56,468 bases of DNA from Amycolatopsis tucumanensis (GTDB lineage: Bacteria > Actinomycetota > Actinomycetes > Mycobacteriales > Pseudonocardiaceae): contig NZ_JAKGSD010000040.1 in NCBI RefSeq assembly GCF_021654135.1, forward strand, positions 22,014 through 78,481, read 5' to 3'. Below are positions 23,503-32,321 of the stretch, piece after piece. The notes under the pieces were generated by a model. It searched no databases. It was not told the DNA's origin and was given only the letters and a program-made list of their open reading frames with translations. The number at the start of each line of letters is the position of its first letter. Positions within the stretch are counted from its first letter, which is position 1. Both the position numbers and the translations under genes were made by a program.

Positions 23503-25659
23503 GTGCAGCCTGATCCCACCGTCGCCGAGCAGGCGGCCCTCACCAGCGGCAACGACTTCTGGCACACCACCCCGGCCGCCGGACTCCCCTCGATCACCGT
23601 CACCGACGGCCCGCACGGCCTGCGCCTGCAGGCGAGCGAGGACGACGTCGTCACCGGCCGCCCGGCCACCTGCTTCCCGCCCGCCGTCGCGACGGCCTCG
23701 ACCTGGGACCCGGAGCTGCTGCGCCGCATGGGCGAGGCGCTGGGCGACGAGTGCCGCGCGATGGACGTCGCCGTCCTGCTGGGCCCCGGCATCAACCTCA
23801 AGCGCACCCCGCTCGGTGGCCGCAACTTCGAGTACTTCTCCGAGGACCCGCTGCTGACCGGCGTGCTGGCGACCGAGTGGGTGCGCGGCCTGCAGAGCCG
23901 CGGCGTCGGCGCGTCCCTGAAGCACTTCGCGGTCAACAGCCAGGAAACCGACCGCATGCGGATCAGCGCCGACGTCGACGAGCGCACCCTGCGGGAGATG
24001 TACCTGCGCGCGTTCCAGCGGGTGGTGACGCAGGCGCGGCCGTGGACGGTGATGTGCTCGTACAACCGGATCAACGGCGTCCACGCGAGCCAGAACCGCT
24101 GGCTGCTCACCGAAGTCCTGCGCGAGGAGTGGGGGTTCGAGGGCCTGGTGGTGTCGGACTGGGGCGCGGTCGCGGACCGGGTCGCCGCCGTCGCCGCCGG
24201 GCTGGACCTGGCGATGCCCGGCCCGGACGACGCCGGCGACCGGGCACTGGCCGAGGCGGTCGCGGACGGGCGGCTCGATCCCGCCGCGCTCCGGGCGGCC
24301 GCCGACCGGGTCCGCGCGCTGGTCGAGCGCGCCGCGGAGCGGGAGCCCGCCGAGTTCGACGCGGACGCCCACCACGCCCTCGCCCGCGAGATCGCCGCGC
24401 GGGCCATCGTGCTACTCAAGAACGAGGGCGGCCTGCTGCCGCTGTCCCAGGGCCGGTCGCTCGCGGTGATCGGCGAGTTCGCCCGCACCCCGCGCTACCA
24501 GGGCGGCGGCAGCTCGCACATCACCCCGACGCGGCTGGACGACGCCCTCACCGCGCTCTCCGAATCGGCCGAGGTCCGCTTCGCGCCCGGCTACGACGAC
24601 ATCGACGAGGCGGTGGCGCTCGCCGCGGAGAGCGACGTCGCGCTGGTCTTCGTCGGCAGCGAGCACGAGACCGAGGGCGCCGACCGGGAGAGCCTGGACC
24701 TGCCGCCCGCGCACCGCGAACTGGTCGAGCGGGTCGCGGCGGCGAACCCGCGCACCGTGGTGGTGCTGTCCAACGGCGGTGTCGTGCTGACCCGCCCGTG
24801 GGAGGCGGCGGTGCCGGCCATTGTGGAGGGCTGGCTCCTCGGACAGGCCGGCGGCAGCGCGCTCGCCGACGTCCTCTTCGGACGGACCAACCCGTCGGGC
24901 CGGCTGGCCGAGACGATCCCGGTGCGGCTCGCCGACCACCCGTCCTACCTGGACTTCCCCGGCGAGAACGGGCACGTGCGCTACGGCGAAGGCCTGCACG
25001 TCGGCTACCGCGGCTTCGACGCCCGCGAGCAGGAGGTGGCCTACCCGTTCGGGTTCGGGTTGTCGTACACCACTTTCGAGTACGGCGCCGCGGAGGCGAC
25101 CGCCACGGACGCGGGGATCGAGATCCGGGTCCCGGTGACGAACACCGGACAGCGGGACGGCCGCGAGGTCGTGCAGGTGTACGTGAGCGTGCCCGGTTCG
25201 GCGGTGCGGCGGGCTCCGCGCGAGCTGAAAGCGTTTGCGAACGTCCCGATCGCGGCGGGCGAGACGGCCGAGGTGGTGTTACGCATCGCCCCCGGGGACC
25301 TGGCCTACTGGGACACCCGCGTGAACCGGTGGATCGTGGAGGGCGGCGAATACCGCTGCGCGGTGGGCTCGTCCTCACGCCACCTGCACACGACCGCGGT
25401 GGCCGAGGTGCCCGGCGACGAGGTGCGGGTACCGCTCACCGGGGAATCCACAGTGGCCGAATGGTTCGCCGACCCGCGCGGCGCGGAACTGCTCGGACAG
25501 GCCTTCGCCGCGGCCGACGGGCGGATCGGACGACTGGTGGCCGACCCGTCGACGATCTCGCTGGTCGGCAGCCTGCCGCTGAGCCGGATGTCCGCCTTCC
25601 CGGGCAGCCCGCTGACGGCGGAGACATTGGCGAAGCTGATCGACGAGGTCAACGGCTGA
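23503..25659 (+). CDS. Glycoside hydrolase family 3 beta-glycosidase
   Basis: A 718-residue cytoplasmic enzyme (no signal peptide). Domain order: GH3 N-terminal TIM barrel (about 30-290) with GPGINLKRTPLGGRNFEYFS, SLKHFAVNSQETDR (Lys-His) and the nucleophile Asp219 in LVVSDWGAV; GH3 C-terminal alpha/beta domain (about 310-520) with IGEFARTPRYQGGGSSH and NPSGRLAETIP; and a C-terminal fibronectin type III-like domain (about 560-650) with VTNTGQRDGREVVQVYVS. The likely reaction is release of glucose or another sugar from beta-glycosides or oligosaccharides imported into the cell. GTG 23503 starts within 11 bp of the operator; no other start is plausible. Followed by a strong hairpin. Confidence 0.92.
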   Translation: MQPDPTVAEQAALTSGNDFWHTTPAAGLPSITVTDGPHGLRLQASEDDVVTGRPATCFPPAVATASTWDPELLRRMGEALGDECRAMDVAVLLGPGINLKRTPLGGRNFEYFSEDPLLTGVLATEWVRGLQSRGVGASLKHFAVNSQETDRMRISADVDERTLREMYLRAFQRVVTQARPWTVMCSYNRINGVHASQNRWLLTEVLREEWGFEGLVVSDWGAVADRVAAVAAGLDLAMPGPDDAGDRALAEAVADGRLDPAALRAAADRVRALVERAAEREPAEFDADAHHALAREIAARAIVLLKNEGGLLPLSQGRSLAVIGEFARTPRYQGGGSSHITPTRLDDALTALSESAEVRFAPGYDDIDEAVALAAESDVALVFVGSEHETEGADRESLDLPPAHRELVERVAAANPRTVVVLSNGGVVLTRPWEAAVPAIVEGWLLGQAGGSALADVLFGRTNPSGRLAETIPVRLADHPSYLDFPGENGHVRYGEGLHVGYRGFDAREQEVAYPFGFGLSYTTFEYGAAEATATDAGIEIRVPVTNTGQRDGREVVQVYVSVPGSAVRRAPRELKAFANVPIAAGETAEVVLRIAPGDLAYWDTRVNRWIVEGGEYRCAVGSSSRHLHTTAVAEVPGDEVRVPLTGESTVAEWFADPRGAELLGQAFAAADGRIGRLVADPSTISLVGSLPLSRMSAFPGSPLTAETLAKLIDEVNG

Positions 25660-25663
25660 ACAC

Positions 25664-25700
25664 GGACGGCCCGGCGCCCCCGTCGAGCGCCGGGCCGTCC
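25664..25700. terminator. 14-bp bidirectional hairpin between GH3 and ADH genes
   Basis: GGACGGCCCGGCGC (25664-25677) pairs perfectly with GCGCCGGGCCGTCC (25687-25700), loop of nine bases. It lies between the convergent stops at 25659 and 25707. Confidence 0.8.
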
Positions 25701-25706
25701 GCCGTC

Positions 25707-26831
25707 TCAGTCGAACACCACCAGGCCGCGGATGTTGCGGCCCGCGTGCATGTCCTCGTACGCCTGGGCGACCTCGTCGAGTGTGTACTCGCGCGTGATC
25801 AGCTCCTCGAGCTTGAGCTGGCCCGCCTGGTACATGCGCAGCAGGTTGGGGATGTCGCGGCGCGGGTTGGACTCGCCGAACAGCGAGCCCTGCAGCCGCT
25901 TCTGCATGAGCGTCAAATCGCCCAGCGCGATCGGCGCGCCGGCCTCGGTGATGTTGCCGAGACCGGTCAGCACGACCGTCCCGGCCTTGCGGATCGACGC
26001 CAGCGCCTGGCCGACGTGGTCGCCCTGCACGACACCGATCGTCACGATCGTGGCGTCCGCGCCCTGCCCGTTGGTCAGCGAGCGCGCGAGGTCGGCGGCC
26101 TCCTCGATGGTGGCGAACGCGTGGGTCGCGCCGAACACCTTCGCCTTGTCCCGCTTGAACTGCACGGGGTCCACGGCGATGATCGTCTTCGCGCCGGCGT
26201 GCGCCGCGCCCTGCAGGGCGTTCGCGCCGATGCCGCCGATGCCCATGACGATCACGACCGCGCCGGGCTTGATGTCGGCCGAGTTGACCGCCGAACCCCA
26301 CCCGGTCGGCACGCCGCACCCGACGAGCGCGGCCGCCTTCAGCGGGATGTCCTTGCCGATCTTGACGACCGAGTCCACCGACGCGGTGGTGTACTCGGCG
26401 AACGTAGAGATGCCGCACTGCTGCCCGACCGGGTTGCCGTTCTCGGTCATCCGGAAGCTCGTCGGGTCGTCCGCGCGGGCGCCGGTGAGCAGCGACGCGC
26501 CGAGGTCGCACAGGTTGGACAGCCCCTGCGCGCAGAACTCGCACTTGCCGCACGCGGGCAGGAACGAGAACACGACGTGGTCGCCCACCTCGTAGCCGGG
26601 CGTGTTCGGGCCGACCGCGGTGACGACACCGGCGCCCTCGTGTCCGCCGACGTACGGGTACACCGCGACGGGCACGTCACCGGTGGCCACGTGGTCGTCG
26701 GAGTGGCACAGGCCGGACGCGGCCAGCTTGACGGTGACCTCGCCCTGGCGCGGGTCGTCCAGCTCGACGGTGGCGGTTTCGTAAGTGCCTGGGGCCTGGC
26801 GGACCAGGGACACCTTGGTGGTGATGGGCAT
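25707..26831 (-). CDS. NDMA-dependent zinc alcohol dehydrogenase
   Basis: A 374-residue medium-chain zinc dehydrogenase. Catalytic-zinc Cys and His are in SGLCHSDDHVATGD and GGHEGAGVV; structural-zinc cysteines in FLPACGKCEFCAQGLSNLC; the NAD loop is VMGIGGIGANALQGAAHAGA. The sequence fits the actinobacterial nicotinoprotein group that keeps NAD(H) bound and is assayed with N,N-dimethyl-4-nitrosoaniline. ATG ending at 26831 follows CGAGGAGGAGCAG. It lies 25 bp behind the aldehyde dehydrogenase gene, so alcohol to aldehyde to acid can be done by one operon. Confidence 0.9.
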   Translation of the reverse strand: MPITTKVSLVRQAPGTYETATVELDDPRQGEVTVKLAASGLCHSDDHVATGDVPVAVYPYVGGHEGAGVVTAVGPNTPGYEVGDHVVFSFLPACGKCEFCAQGLSNLCDLGASLLTGARADDPTSFRMTENGNPVGQQCGISTFAEYTTASVDSVVKIGKDIPLKAAALVGCGVPTGWGSAVNSADIKPGAVVIVMGIGGIGANALQGAAHAGAKTIIAVDPVQFKRDKAKVFGATHAFATIEEAADLARSLTNGQGADATIVTIGVVQGDHVGQALASIRKAGTVVLTGLGNITEAGAPIALGDLTLMQKRLQGSLFGESNPRRDIPNLLRMYQAGQLKLEELITREYTLDEVAQAYEDMHAGRNIRGLVVFD

Positions 26832-26856
26832 GCTGCTCCTCCTCGAGCGAGCGTCC

Positions 26857-28311
26857 TTACAGGACGACGGTGACGACCTTCTCCTCGGTGTTGGCGAGGA
26901 TCCCGCTCCAGCCGAGCTCGCGGCCGACGCCGCTGGACTTCATCCCGCCCCACGGCAGGGCGGCGTCGATCGGGGCCCAGCCGTTCACGCCGACCGCACC
27001 GGCGCGAACCTGCGCGGCGAGGGTGTACGCGGCGGTCACGTCCCGGGTCCAGATGGTGGCGGCGAGGCCGTAGGTGGTGTTGTTGGCGATGCGGACGGCG
27101 TCGGCCGGGTCGTCGAACGGGATCACCGAGCCGACCGGGCCGAAGATCTCCTCGCGCGCGATCGTCATGTCGTTGTCCACGTCCGCGAAGATGGTCGGCT
27201 GCACGAAGTAGCCGGGCCGCTCGGGGCGGGCGCCGCCGGCGACGAGCCGGGCGCCCTCGGCGCGGCCCTTCTCGATGTAGCCGAGCACGCGCTCCTGCTG
27301 CTTCTTGTTGACCAGCGCGCCCATCGTGGTGACGGGGTCGAGCGGGTCGCCGAGCACCTGCTGCCGCGCGGCGCCGGCGAGGGCGTCGACCACGTCGGAG
27401 TACAGCGAACGGTGCACGAGCACGCGGGTGCCCGCGGCGCAGACCTGGCCCTGGTTGAAGAACAGGCCCATCGCGGTGCCGCCGATGGCCGCTTCGAGGT
27501 CGGCGTCGGCGAGGATGATCTGCGGCGACTTGCCGCCCAGTTCCAGGGTGATGCGCTTGAACGACTGGGCCGCGGCGACGCCGACGTGGCGGCCGACCTC
27601 GGGGCTGCCGGTGAAGCTGATCTTGTCGACGTCCGGGTGGTCGATCAGCGCCTGGCCGGTGACCTCGCCGAGGCCGGGCAGCACGCTGACCACGCCGTCG
27701 GGCAGGCCGGCCTCCTTGAGGAGCTTGGCCAGGTGCAGGATCGACAGCGGCGCGTCCTCCGGCGGCTTGACCACGACGGTGTTGCCCGCGGCCAGCGCGG
27801 GGGCGAGCTTCCACGCGGTGATCATCAGCGGCGTGTTCCACGGGATGATGGCGGCGATGACGCCGACCGGCTCGCGGCGCGTGTAGGAGTGGGTGGGGCG
27901 GCCGAGGTAGCCGTCGGTGGGGATGACCTGGCCGGTGATCTTGTCGGCCCAGCCGGCGAAGTGCCGGAACGTGCGGGCGGCGTTGGGCATGTCGAGCACG
28001 GTCGGCTGGCCGACGGGCTTGCCGATGTCGAGTGCTTCGAGGCGGGCGAGCAGCTCGGCGTCGCGGTCGATCAGGTCGGCGACGCGGTTGAGGATGAGGC
28101 CCCGCTGGGAGCCGGGCAGGGCGGCCCACTCGCCGGACAGCTGGGCGCGGGCGGCCTTGACCGCGGCGTCCACGTCCTGCGCGGACGCGGCGGCGACGTC
28201 GACCAGCTTCTCCTCGGTGGCCGGGTTGAGGTCGGCGAACGTGCCCCCGGTGCCGTCGCGCCACTGGCCGGCTAGGAAGAGCTGGCTGGGGAAGGTCTCG
28301 GTGGTGGTCAC
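26857..28311 (-). CDS. Aldehyde dehydrogenase (NAD(P)+)
   Basis: A 484-residue ALDH-superfamily enzyme. IIPWNTPLMITAWKLAPALAAGNT, FTGSPEVGRHV (cofactor), LELGGKSPQIILADADLE (general base Glu) and FFNQGQVCAAGTR (catalytic Cys291) are intact, and EEIFGPVGSVIPFDD is standard. GTG ending at 28311 follows CGAGGAGCACCGCCC; the frame upstream to 28380 is not conserved-looking. First gene of a two-gene operon with the NDMA-type alcohol dehydrogenase. Two genes upstream lies an AraC-type regulator similar in layout to those that control aldehyde dehydrogenases, a possible regulator. Confidence 0.92.
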   Translation of the reverse strand: MTTTETFPSQLFLAGQWRDGTGGTFADLNPATEEKLVDVAAASAQDVDAAVKAARAQLSGEWAALPGSQRGLILNRVADLIDRDAELLARLEALDIGKPVGQPTVLDMPNAARTFRHFAGWADKITGQVIPTDGYLGRPTHSYTRREPVGVIAAIIPWNTPLMITAWKLAPALAAGNTVVVKPPEDAPLSILHLAKLLKEAGLPDGVVSVLPGLGEVTGQALIDHPDVDKISFTGSPEVGRHVGVAAAQSFKRITLELGGKSPQIILADADLEAAIGGTAMGLFFNQGQVCAAGTRVLVHRSLYSDVVDALAGAARQQVLGDPLDPVTTMGALVNKKQQERVLGYIEKGRAEGARLVAGGARPERPGYFVQPTIFADVDNDMTIAREEIFGPVGSVIPFDDPADAVRIANNTTYGLAATIWTRDVTAAYTLAAQVRAGAVGVNGWAPIDAALPWGGMKSSGVGRELGWSGILANTEEKVVTVVL

Positions 28312-28437
28312 GGGCGGTGCTCCTCGGCGATCGGCGTCGACCACGACCCGGACGGGCCGTCTGTCCCGAGGATGCGCCACGTCACAGTGGCCGGTCTTGC
28401 GTCTGCGCGCACGGCTCTTGTGCGTGCGCGCACCAGA

Positions 28438-28977
28438 TCAGCTCTCGGCGAGCAGGTGCCGCAGGTACCGCTGCGGCGCGGCGAGGAAGTCGCGGGTCAG
28501 GCGCACCGGCAGCCGCGCTGCTCGGTGAGTTCGGCCAGCCGCGCCAGCACCGCCGCGCACCCGCGCACCCGCGCACCCGCGCACCCGCGCACCCGCGCAC
28601 CCGCACCGAGAGCGTCGCTTCCGGCTCATCCGGCAGGTGTCGGCCGTGTGGCCCGAACCGGTGCCTCACCAGGCCCAGGAACGACTCCCCGTGCGAGCGT
28701 TCGTGACGAAACACCCCAGGTGATCACCCAGGGCCGACTCGCTGGCGCGGGTCGCGAAGTTGAAGTTCCGGCTGCCGCCCTCGGGGTTGAAACCCGCGGC
28801 TACCGCGAGCGCCTCCACCAGGGTCGACTTGCCGCTGCCGTTCTCGCCGACCAGGAAGGTCACCCCGGGCGCCAGCGGCAGACCGCCGGAGCGGGCCAGG
28901 TGCGCCACCACGGGCAGGGTGAACGGGTAGCTGCCCAGATCCGCGCCCGGGGCGAGCCGGACCCGCTGCACGAACAC
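28438..28977 (-). pseudogene. Decayed AAA-family ATPase gene
   Basis: Family signatures are present in the right order but in different frames and with pieces missing. Frame one (28977 to about 28722) gives YPFTLPVVAHLARSGGLPL, Walker A GENGSGKSTLVEAL and FNPEGGSRNFNFATRASES. A second frame (from about 28708) gives FRHERSHGESFLGLVRHRFG and a damaged Walker B LPDEPEATLS. A third frame gives only the C-terminus VRLTRDFLAAPQRYLRHLL with its stop at 28438. Two stretches that I would expect (after GDHL and after the Walker B) are missing, and the second gap is filled with a GC 8-bp minisatellite. A GTG at 28977 follows the AraC stop by nine bases, so it once was its operon partner. Confidence 0.75.
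28553..28600. repeat. 8-bp minisatellite (CCGCGCAC)x6
   Basis: Six perfect copies of CCGCGCAC run from 28553 to 28600, with a decaying seventh (CCGCACCG). They lie inside the ATPase pseudogene where its Walker B region joins a distant C-terminal fragment. Because the unit is 8 bp, each gain or loss shifts the reading frame. Confidence 0.9.
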
Positions 28978-28986
28978 CGGCGCGCG

Positions 28987-29916
28987 CTACCCCGCCACCA
29001 GCTGCGCCCGGTGCTCCCGCGGCGTGCGGCCGTACTTGGCGCGGAAGGTGCGGCTGAACTGCGCCGCATCCACCAGGCCCCAGGACGCCGCGATCGCCGC
29101 GACCGGGCGGGCCGCCAACGCCGGGTCGGCCAGGTCGTGCCAGCACCGCTCGAGCCTGCGGTCCCGGATCCAGCCGGTGATCGTCGCGCCGCGGCGTTCG
29201 AACAGTTTCTGCAGCTGGCGCAACGAAACGTGCACCGCGGCGGCCACTTCGGACGGGGACAGCGCCGGGTCGGACAGGTGCTCCTCGATGTACCGCTGCG
29301 CCGCCGTGACCACCGTGTCCGCGGGCGGCTCGGCCTGCGCGGCGAAACACGCGGCCAGCATGTCGACCGCCGCGTCGGACAGGAAACCCGCCTCCGGGCC
29401 GGGCCGCGCCACCCGCGGGTCCAGCCCGCGCAGCAACGCCGACGTCAGCGCGCCACTGCCGGCCGAACCCGGGATCGTCACCGCCGTCAGATCGTCCACC
29501 CGCGGCGCCCGCGGCTTCAGCCGCCGCCGCGGCACGAGCAGCACCAGCATCTCGAAGTCGTCGTCGAAAACCAGCTCGTACGGCCGGTTCGTGTCGTACA
29601 CGGTCAGATCGCCGGGCGCCAGCCGCGCGGTGCGGCCGTCCTGCTGGACGACGCCGTGCCCGCGCAGCTGCAACCCCACCTTGTACAGGTCGCCCGCCCG
29701 GCGCCGGATCAGGCCGCGGGTCCGCCGCGTGACCTGGCGCGTCGAGCTGACCACGGAGACCTGCAGGTCGGCCATCGGCCGGGCGTGCACCCGCCCGTGG
29801 AACCGGTTCCCGACCGAGACGACGTCCAGCGGCACGAACGCGCTGGCCAGCACGTCGCGCCAGGACTCCAGGCTCGTCGCGGCGCCGGCGTCCAACGTCA
29901 TCGGGAACGCGCCCAC
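28987..29916 (-). CDS. AraC-family transcriptional regulator
   Basis: A 309-residue regulator with an N-terminal AraC-binding-like cupin domain (about 15-180: ADLQVSVVSSTRQVTRRTRG, VGLQLRGHGVVQQDGRTARL, GDLTVYDTNRPYELVF) and a C-terminal double helix-turn-helix (about 205-305: VAAAVHVSLRQLQKLFERRG, SWGLVDAAQFSRTFRAKYGR). The GTG ending at 29916 is fixed by GCGAGGAGGCCGAG; Met at 29901 is an alternative. The architecture resembles ThcR/FeaR-type activators of aldehyde dehydrogenase operons, which fits the ALDH-ADH operon lying just beyond the pseudogene. It is also 74 bp behind an MHS transporter on the same strand. Confidence 0.87.
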   Translation of the reverse strand: MGAFPMTLDAGAATSLESWRDVLASAFVPLDVVSVGNRFHGRVHARPMADLQVSVVSSTRQVTRRTRGLIRRRAGDLYKVGLQLRGHGVVQQDGRTARLAPGDLTVYDTNRPYELVFDDDFEMLVLLVPRRRLKPRAPRVDDLTAVTIPGSAGSGALTSALLRGLDPRVARPGPEAGFLSDAAVDMLAACFAAQAEPPADTVVTAAQRYIEEHLSDPALSPSEVAAAVHVSLRQLQKLFERRGATITGWIRDRRLERCWHDLADPALAARPVAAIAASWGLVDAAQFSRTFRAKYGRTPREHRAQLVAG

Positions 29917-29989
29917 CTCGGCCTCCTCGCCTCGAATAACCGAACGCCCGGTCGGATTGGCGCCATGGTACGTGGCGGGGTGCCGGGCG

Positions 29990-31297
29990 TCACCCTCCCG
30001 CCGGGGCCGTCACCCGCGCGGCGCCGCGGCGGCGCAGGTGCTCCGGCTCGGCGATGAACCGGGCCCCCAGCACCGAGAGCAGGCACAACAACCCGCACAC
30101 CAGCGCGATCGGCCAGGTCTGCCCGCCGGACGCGGACGTCAGCGCGGCCGCCACGAACGGGATGCAGCCGCCGACCACCGCGCCGGCGATCTCGCGGGTG
30201 AACGTGACGCCGGTGTAGCGGTAGCCGACCGGGAACAGCTCGGACATCATCGTCGCCTGCGAGGCCAGCGTCAGGTCGTTGCACAGCGTGTAGAGCAGGA
30301 CCAGCGCCGCCCAGATCACCACCGGCGTGCCGGTGTCCAGCAGGAAGAAGAACGGGTAGAACAGCAGCGCCGCCGCGGTCGCCCCGGTCATCATCACCGG
30401 CCGCCGCCCGAAGCGGTCGCACAGCCAGCCCGCGGTCGGCACGGTGACCACCTTGAGCGCGTTGGCGATGACGATGCCCAGCAGGCCGACCCACGCCGCG
30501 GTGCCGACCTCCTTGGTCAGGTAGCTCAGCGCGTAGACCGAAGGCAGGTAGCTGATCACGTTGGGTGCGACGGAGATCAGCATGCCGGGCAGGATCTTGC
30601 GCCCGGAAGTGGCGAACAGCGCCCGCAGCGGCGCCCGCGTGGCGCGGCCCTCCTCCTTGGCGCGTTCGAACTCCGGGCTGTCCGGCACCTTGAGCCGCAC
30701 GATCACGCCCGCGACACCGACCAGGCAGCTGAGCAGGAACGGGATCCGCCAGCCCCAGCCGGTGAAGTCCGCATCGGACATCAGCGCCGAGGTCAGGAAG
30801 AACACGCCGGTCGCGACCAGCGAGCCGACCGCGTTGCCGAGCGTCGGCGCGCTGGCGTTGATGCCACGCGCCCTGGTTTCGGCGTGCTCGGCGGACAGCA
30901 GCATCGCCCCGGCGTACTCGCCGCCGGCGCCGAGCCCCTGCACGACCCGCAGCAGCACCAGCGCCACCGGCGCGAACACGCCGGCGGTGGCGTAGCTGGG
31001 CAGCAGGCCGATCAGCGTGGACGCCACGGCCATCACCATCAGGGTCACGAACAGCATCGTGCGGCGCCCGACGCGGTCGCCGAGGATGCCGATGATCACG
31101 CCGCCGACCGGGCGCGCGAAGAACCCGACGGCGAACGTGGCCAGCGACGACAGGGTCGCGACGACGGGGTCACCGGAGGGGAAGAACACCTGCGGCAGCA
31201 CGAGTGCGGCGGCCGTGCCGTAAAGGGAGAAGTCGTACCACTCGAGCGCCGTGCCCACGGTCGAGCCCACCGTGGCCCGGCTGATCCGGAGTCTCAT
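29990..31297 (-). CDS. MHS-family MFS transporter of the LacI locus
   Basis: A 435-residue transporter of the metabolite:H+ symporter type: VGSTVGTALEWYDFSLYGTA, GILGDRVGRRTMLF (loop 2-3 motif), GLGAGGEYAGAMLLSAEHAE and LCDRFGRRPVMM. ATG ending at 31297 follows CGAAGGGTCTGCG. It is divergent from the two unrecognised proteins and LacI gene on the plus strand; an AACGTT-centred operator candidate at 31331 lies 33 bp upstream of its start. It therefore probably imports the compound handled by the plus-strand genes. Confidence 0.88.
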   Translation of the reverse strand: MRLRISRATVGSTVGTALEWYDFSLYGTAAALVLPQVFFPSGDPVVATLSSLATFAVGFFARPVGGVIIGILGDRVGRRTMLFVTLMVMAVASTLIGLLPSYATAGVFAPVALVLLRVVQGLGAGGEYAGAMLLSAEHAETRARGINASAPTLGNAVGSLVATGVFFLTSALMSDADFTGWGWRIPFLLSCLVGVAGVIVRLKVPDSPEFERAKEEGRATRAPLRALFATSGRKILPGMLISVAPNVISYLPSVYALSYLTKEVGTAAWVGLLGIVIANALKVVTVPTAGWLCDRFGRRPVMMTGATAAALLFYPFFFLLDTGTPVVIWAALVLLYTLCNDLTLASQATMMSELFPVGYRYTGVTFTREIAGAVVGGCIPFVAAALTSASGGQTWPIALVCGLLCLLSVLGARFIAEPEHLRRRGAARVTAPAGG

Positions 31298-31330
31298 CGC
31301 AGACCCTTCGTTGCGTCTGACGAACGTCTA

Positions 31331-31420
31331 CATTAACGTTCATGGTGGCGACAGGCTACGAGTTCGCTTTCCCTGCGGTCAAGAGACAAGGAACCGCTTT
31401 GACTTCCATGAACGTTAATG
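31331..31420. promoter_or_regulatory. Pair of LacI-type operators in exact inverted orientation
   Basis: CATTAACGTTCATGG (31331-31345) and CCATGAACGTTAATG (31406-31420) are exact reverse complements, 60 bp apart. Each is itself a near-palindrome centred on CG within AACGTT, the hallmark of LacI-family half-site organisation. The second copy overlaps the start codon at 31408. A third related core, GAACGTC, is at 31322-31328. The LacI protein encoded at 32662 is the obvious ligand, possibly looping the two sites. Confidence 0.75.
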
Positions 31421-32313
31421 AGACGGCCCTGTCGAAGTACAACCCGCTGTCCCGCGTGCTGTGCTTCGACCGGTTCGACTCCACCACGCACGGCTGGACC
31501 GAGCTGCTCGGCAACTACGACGGCCGCGGCGACCTGGACACCGTGGACGACCACATGCGCGACTTCCGCCCGCCGCAGCTGTCCTCGTGCACGTTCTTCG
31601 ACGTCGGCACGCACGGCACGCTGAGCGGCAACTACGCGCTCAAGCTCGCGACGCGCCCCTACCCCGGCCACACCGCGACCGGCATCCGCCGCCTGACGAT
31701 GGCGGGCCGCGGCCGGGTCCGCATCGAGACCCACTTCGCGTTCAAGGCCGAAGCCACCGTCGGGCACGAGGCGCCCGCGTCGGTGCCGTGGGACGGCAAC
31801 CGGCACCCGTCGGAGTCGCAGTTCGGGGCGTTCACCGTGGCCACCGACATCTGCTCGGACGGCGGCCTGCGCTACCACAACGTCATCCGCTACCAGAACA
31901 CCAACCTGGACGGCGAGATGACGAACCGCTGGATGTACCCGGTGGTGCCGGAACCGACGCCGCGCGACCACCAGGAGGGCAAGTTCGCCCTCCCCTACGC
32001 CGCCGACTTCACCGCCCCGGACCCGGACGACTGGCGCACCTTCGGCGAGCCGCTGGAGATGTGCGTCAACGAGGTGCCCACCAAGATCAACTGGCACTAC
32101 CTGCGCTGGGACATCGACACCAGCACCCGGTCCAATGTGGAGCTCCAGCTCAACGACCGCGTGATGGACATGCGGGACGTGCCAGTGCCGCCGTACCCGG
32201 ACCGCTACGGCACGCTGGACAACCTGCTCAACTTCTACTTCTCGGTCCGCACGCACTGCGGCGTCCGCAACTTCCTGTTCCTGGACTCGGTCCTGATCTC
32301 GGTGGATTGGTGA
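31408..32313 (+). CDS. Uncharacterised beta-rich protein (DUF6772-like) of a LacI-regulated locus
   Basis: A 301-residue cytoplasmic protein without signal peptide or membrane segment. It starts MNVNETALSKYNPLSRVLCF and contains HGWTELLGNYDGRGDLDTVD, GNYALKLATRPYPGHTATGI, RRLTMAGRGRVRIETHFAFK, EVPTKINWHYLRWDIDTST and FLFLDSVLISVDW. Alternating hydrophobic strands and the NWHYLRWDID...LNDRV segment look like a concanavalin/LamG-type jelly roll. From memory it resembles an uncharacterised family I associate with the name DUF6772; this was not checked. ATG 31408 is taken because family-like sequence begins there; ATG 31342 in frame lies inside the first operator. Followed eight bases later by a second small unknown gene, then lacI. 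Confidence 0.7.
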   Translation: MNVNETALSKYNPLSRVLCFDRFDSTTHGWTELLGNYDGRGDLDTVDDHMRDFRPPQLSSCTFFDVGTHGTLSGNYALKLATRPYPGHTATGIRRLTMAGRGRVRIETHFAFKAEATVGHEAPASVPWDGNRHPSESQFGAFTVATDICSDGGLRYHNVIRYQNTNLDGEMTNRWMYPVVPEPTPRDHQEGKFALPYAADFTAPDPDDWRTFGEPLEMCVNEVPTKINWHYLRWDIDTSTRSNVELQLNDRVMDMRDVPVPPYPDRYGTLDNLLNFYFSVRTHCGVRNFLFLDSVLISVDW

Positions 32314-32321
32314 GGCACGAC

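Noticed and set aside
23751..28275. Very long open frames overlapping the GH3, alcohol and aldehyde dehydrogenase genes
   Set aside because: They are out-of-frame or antisense readings of genes with clear catalytic motifs; their products are Arg/Gly/Ala-rich with no domain, as expected at this GC content.
28438..28714. A small intact protein spanning the 28.5 kb minisatellite
   Set aside because: Its recognisable pieces belong to one AAA ATPase in several frames; a decayed gene explains them better.
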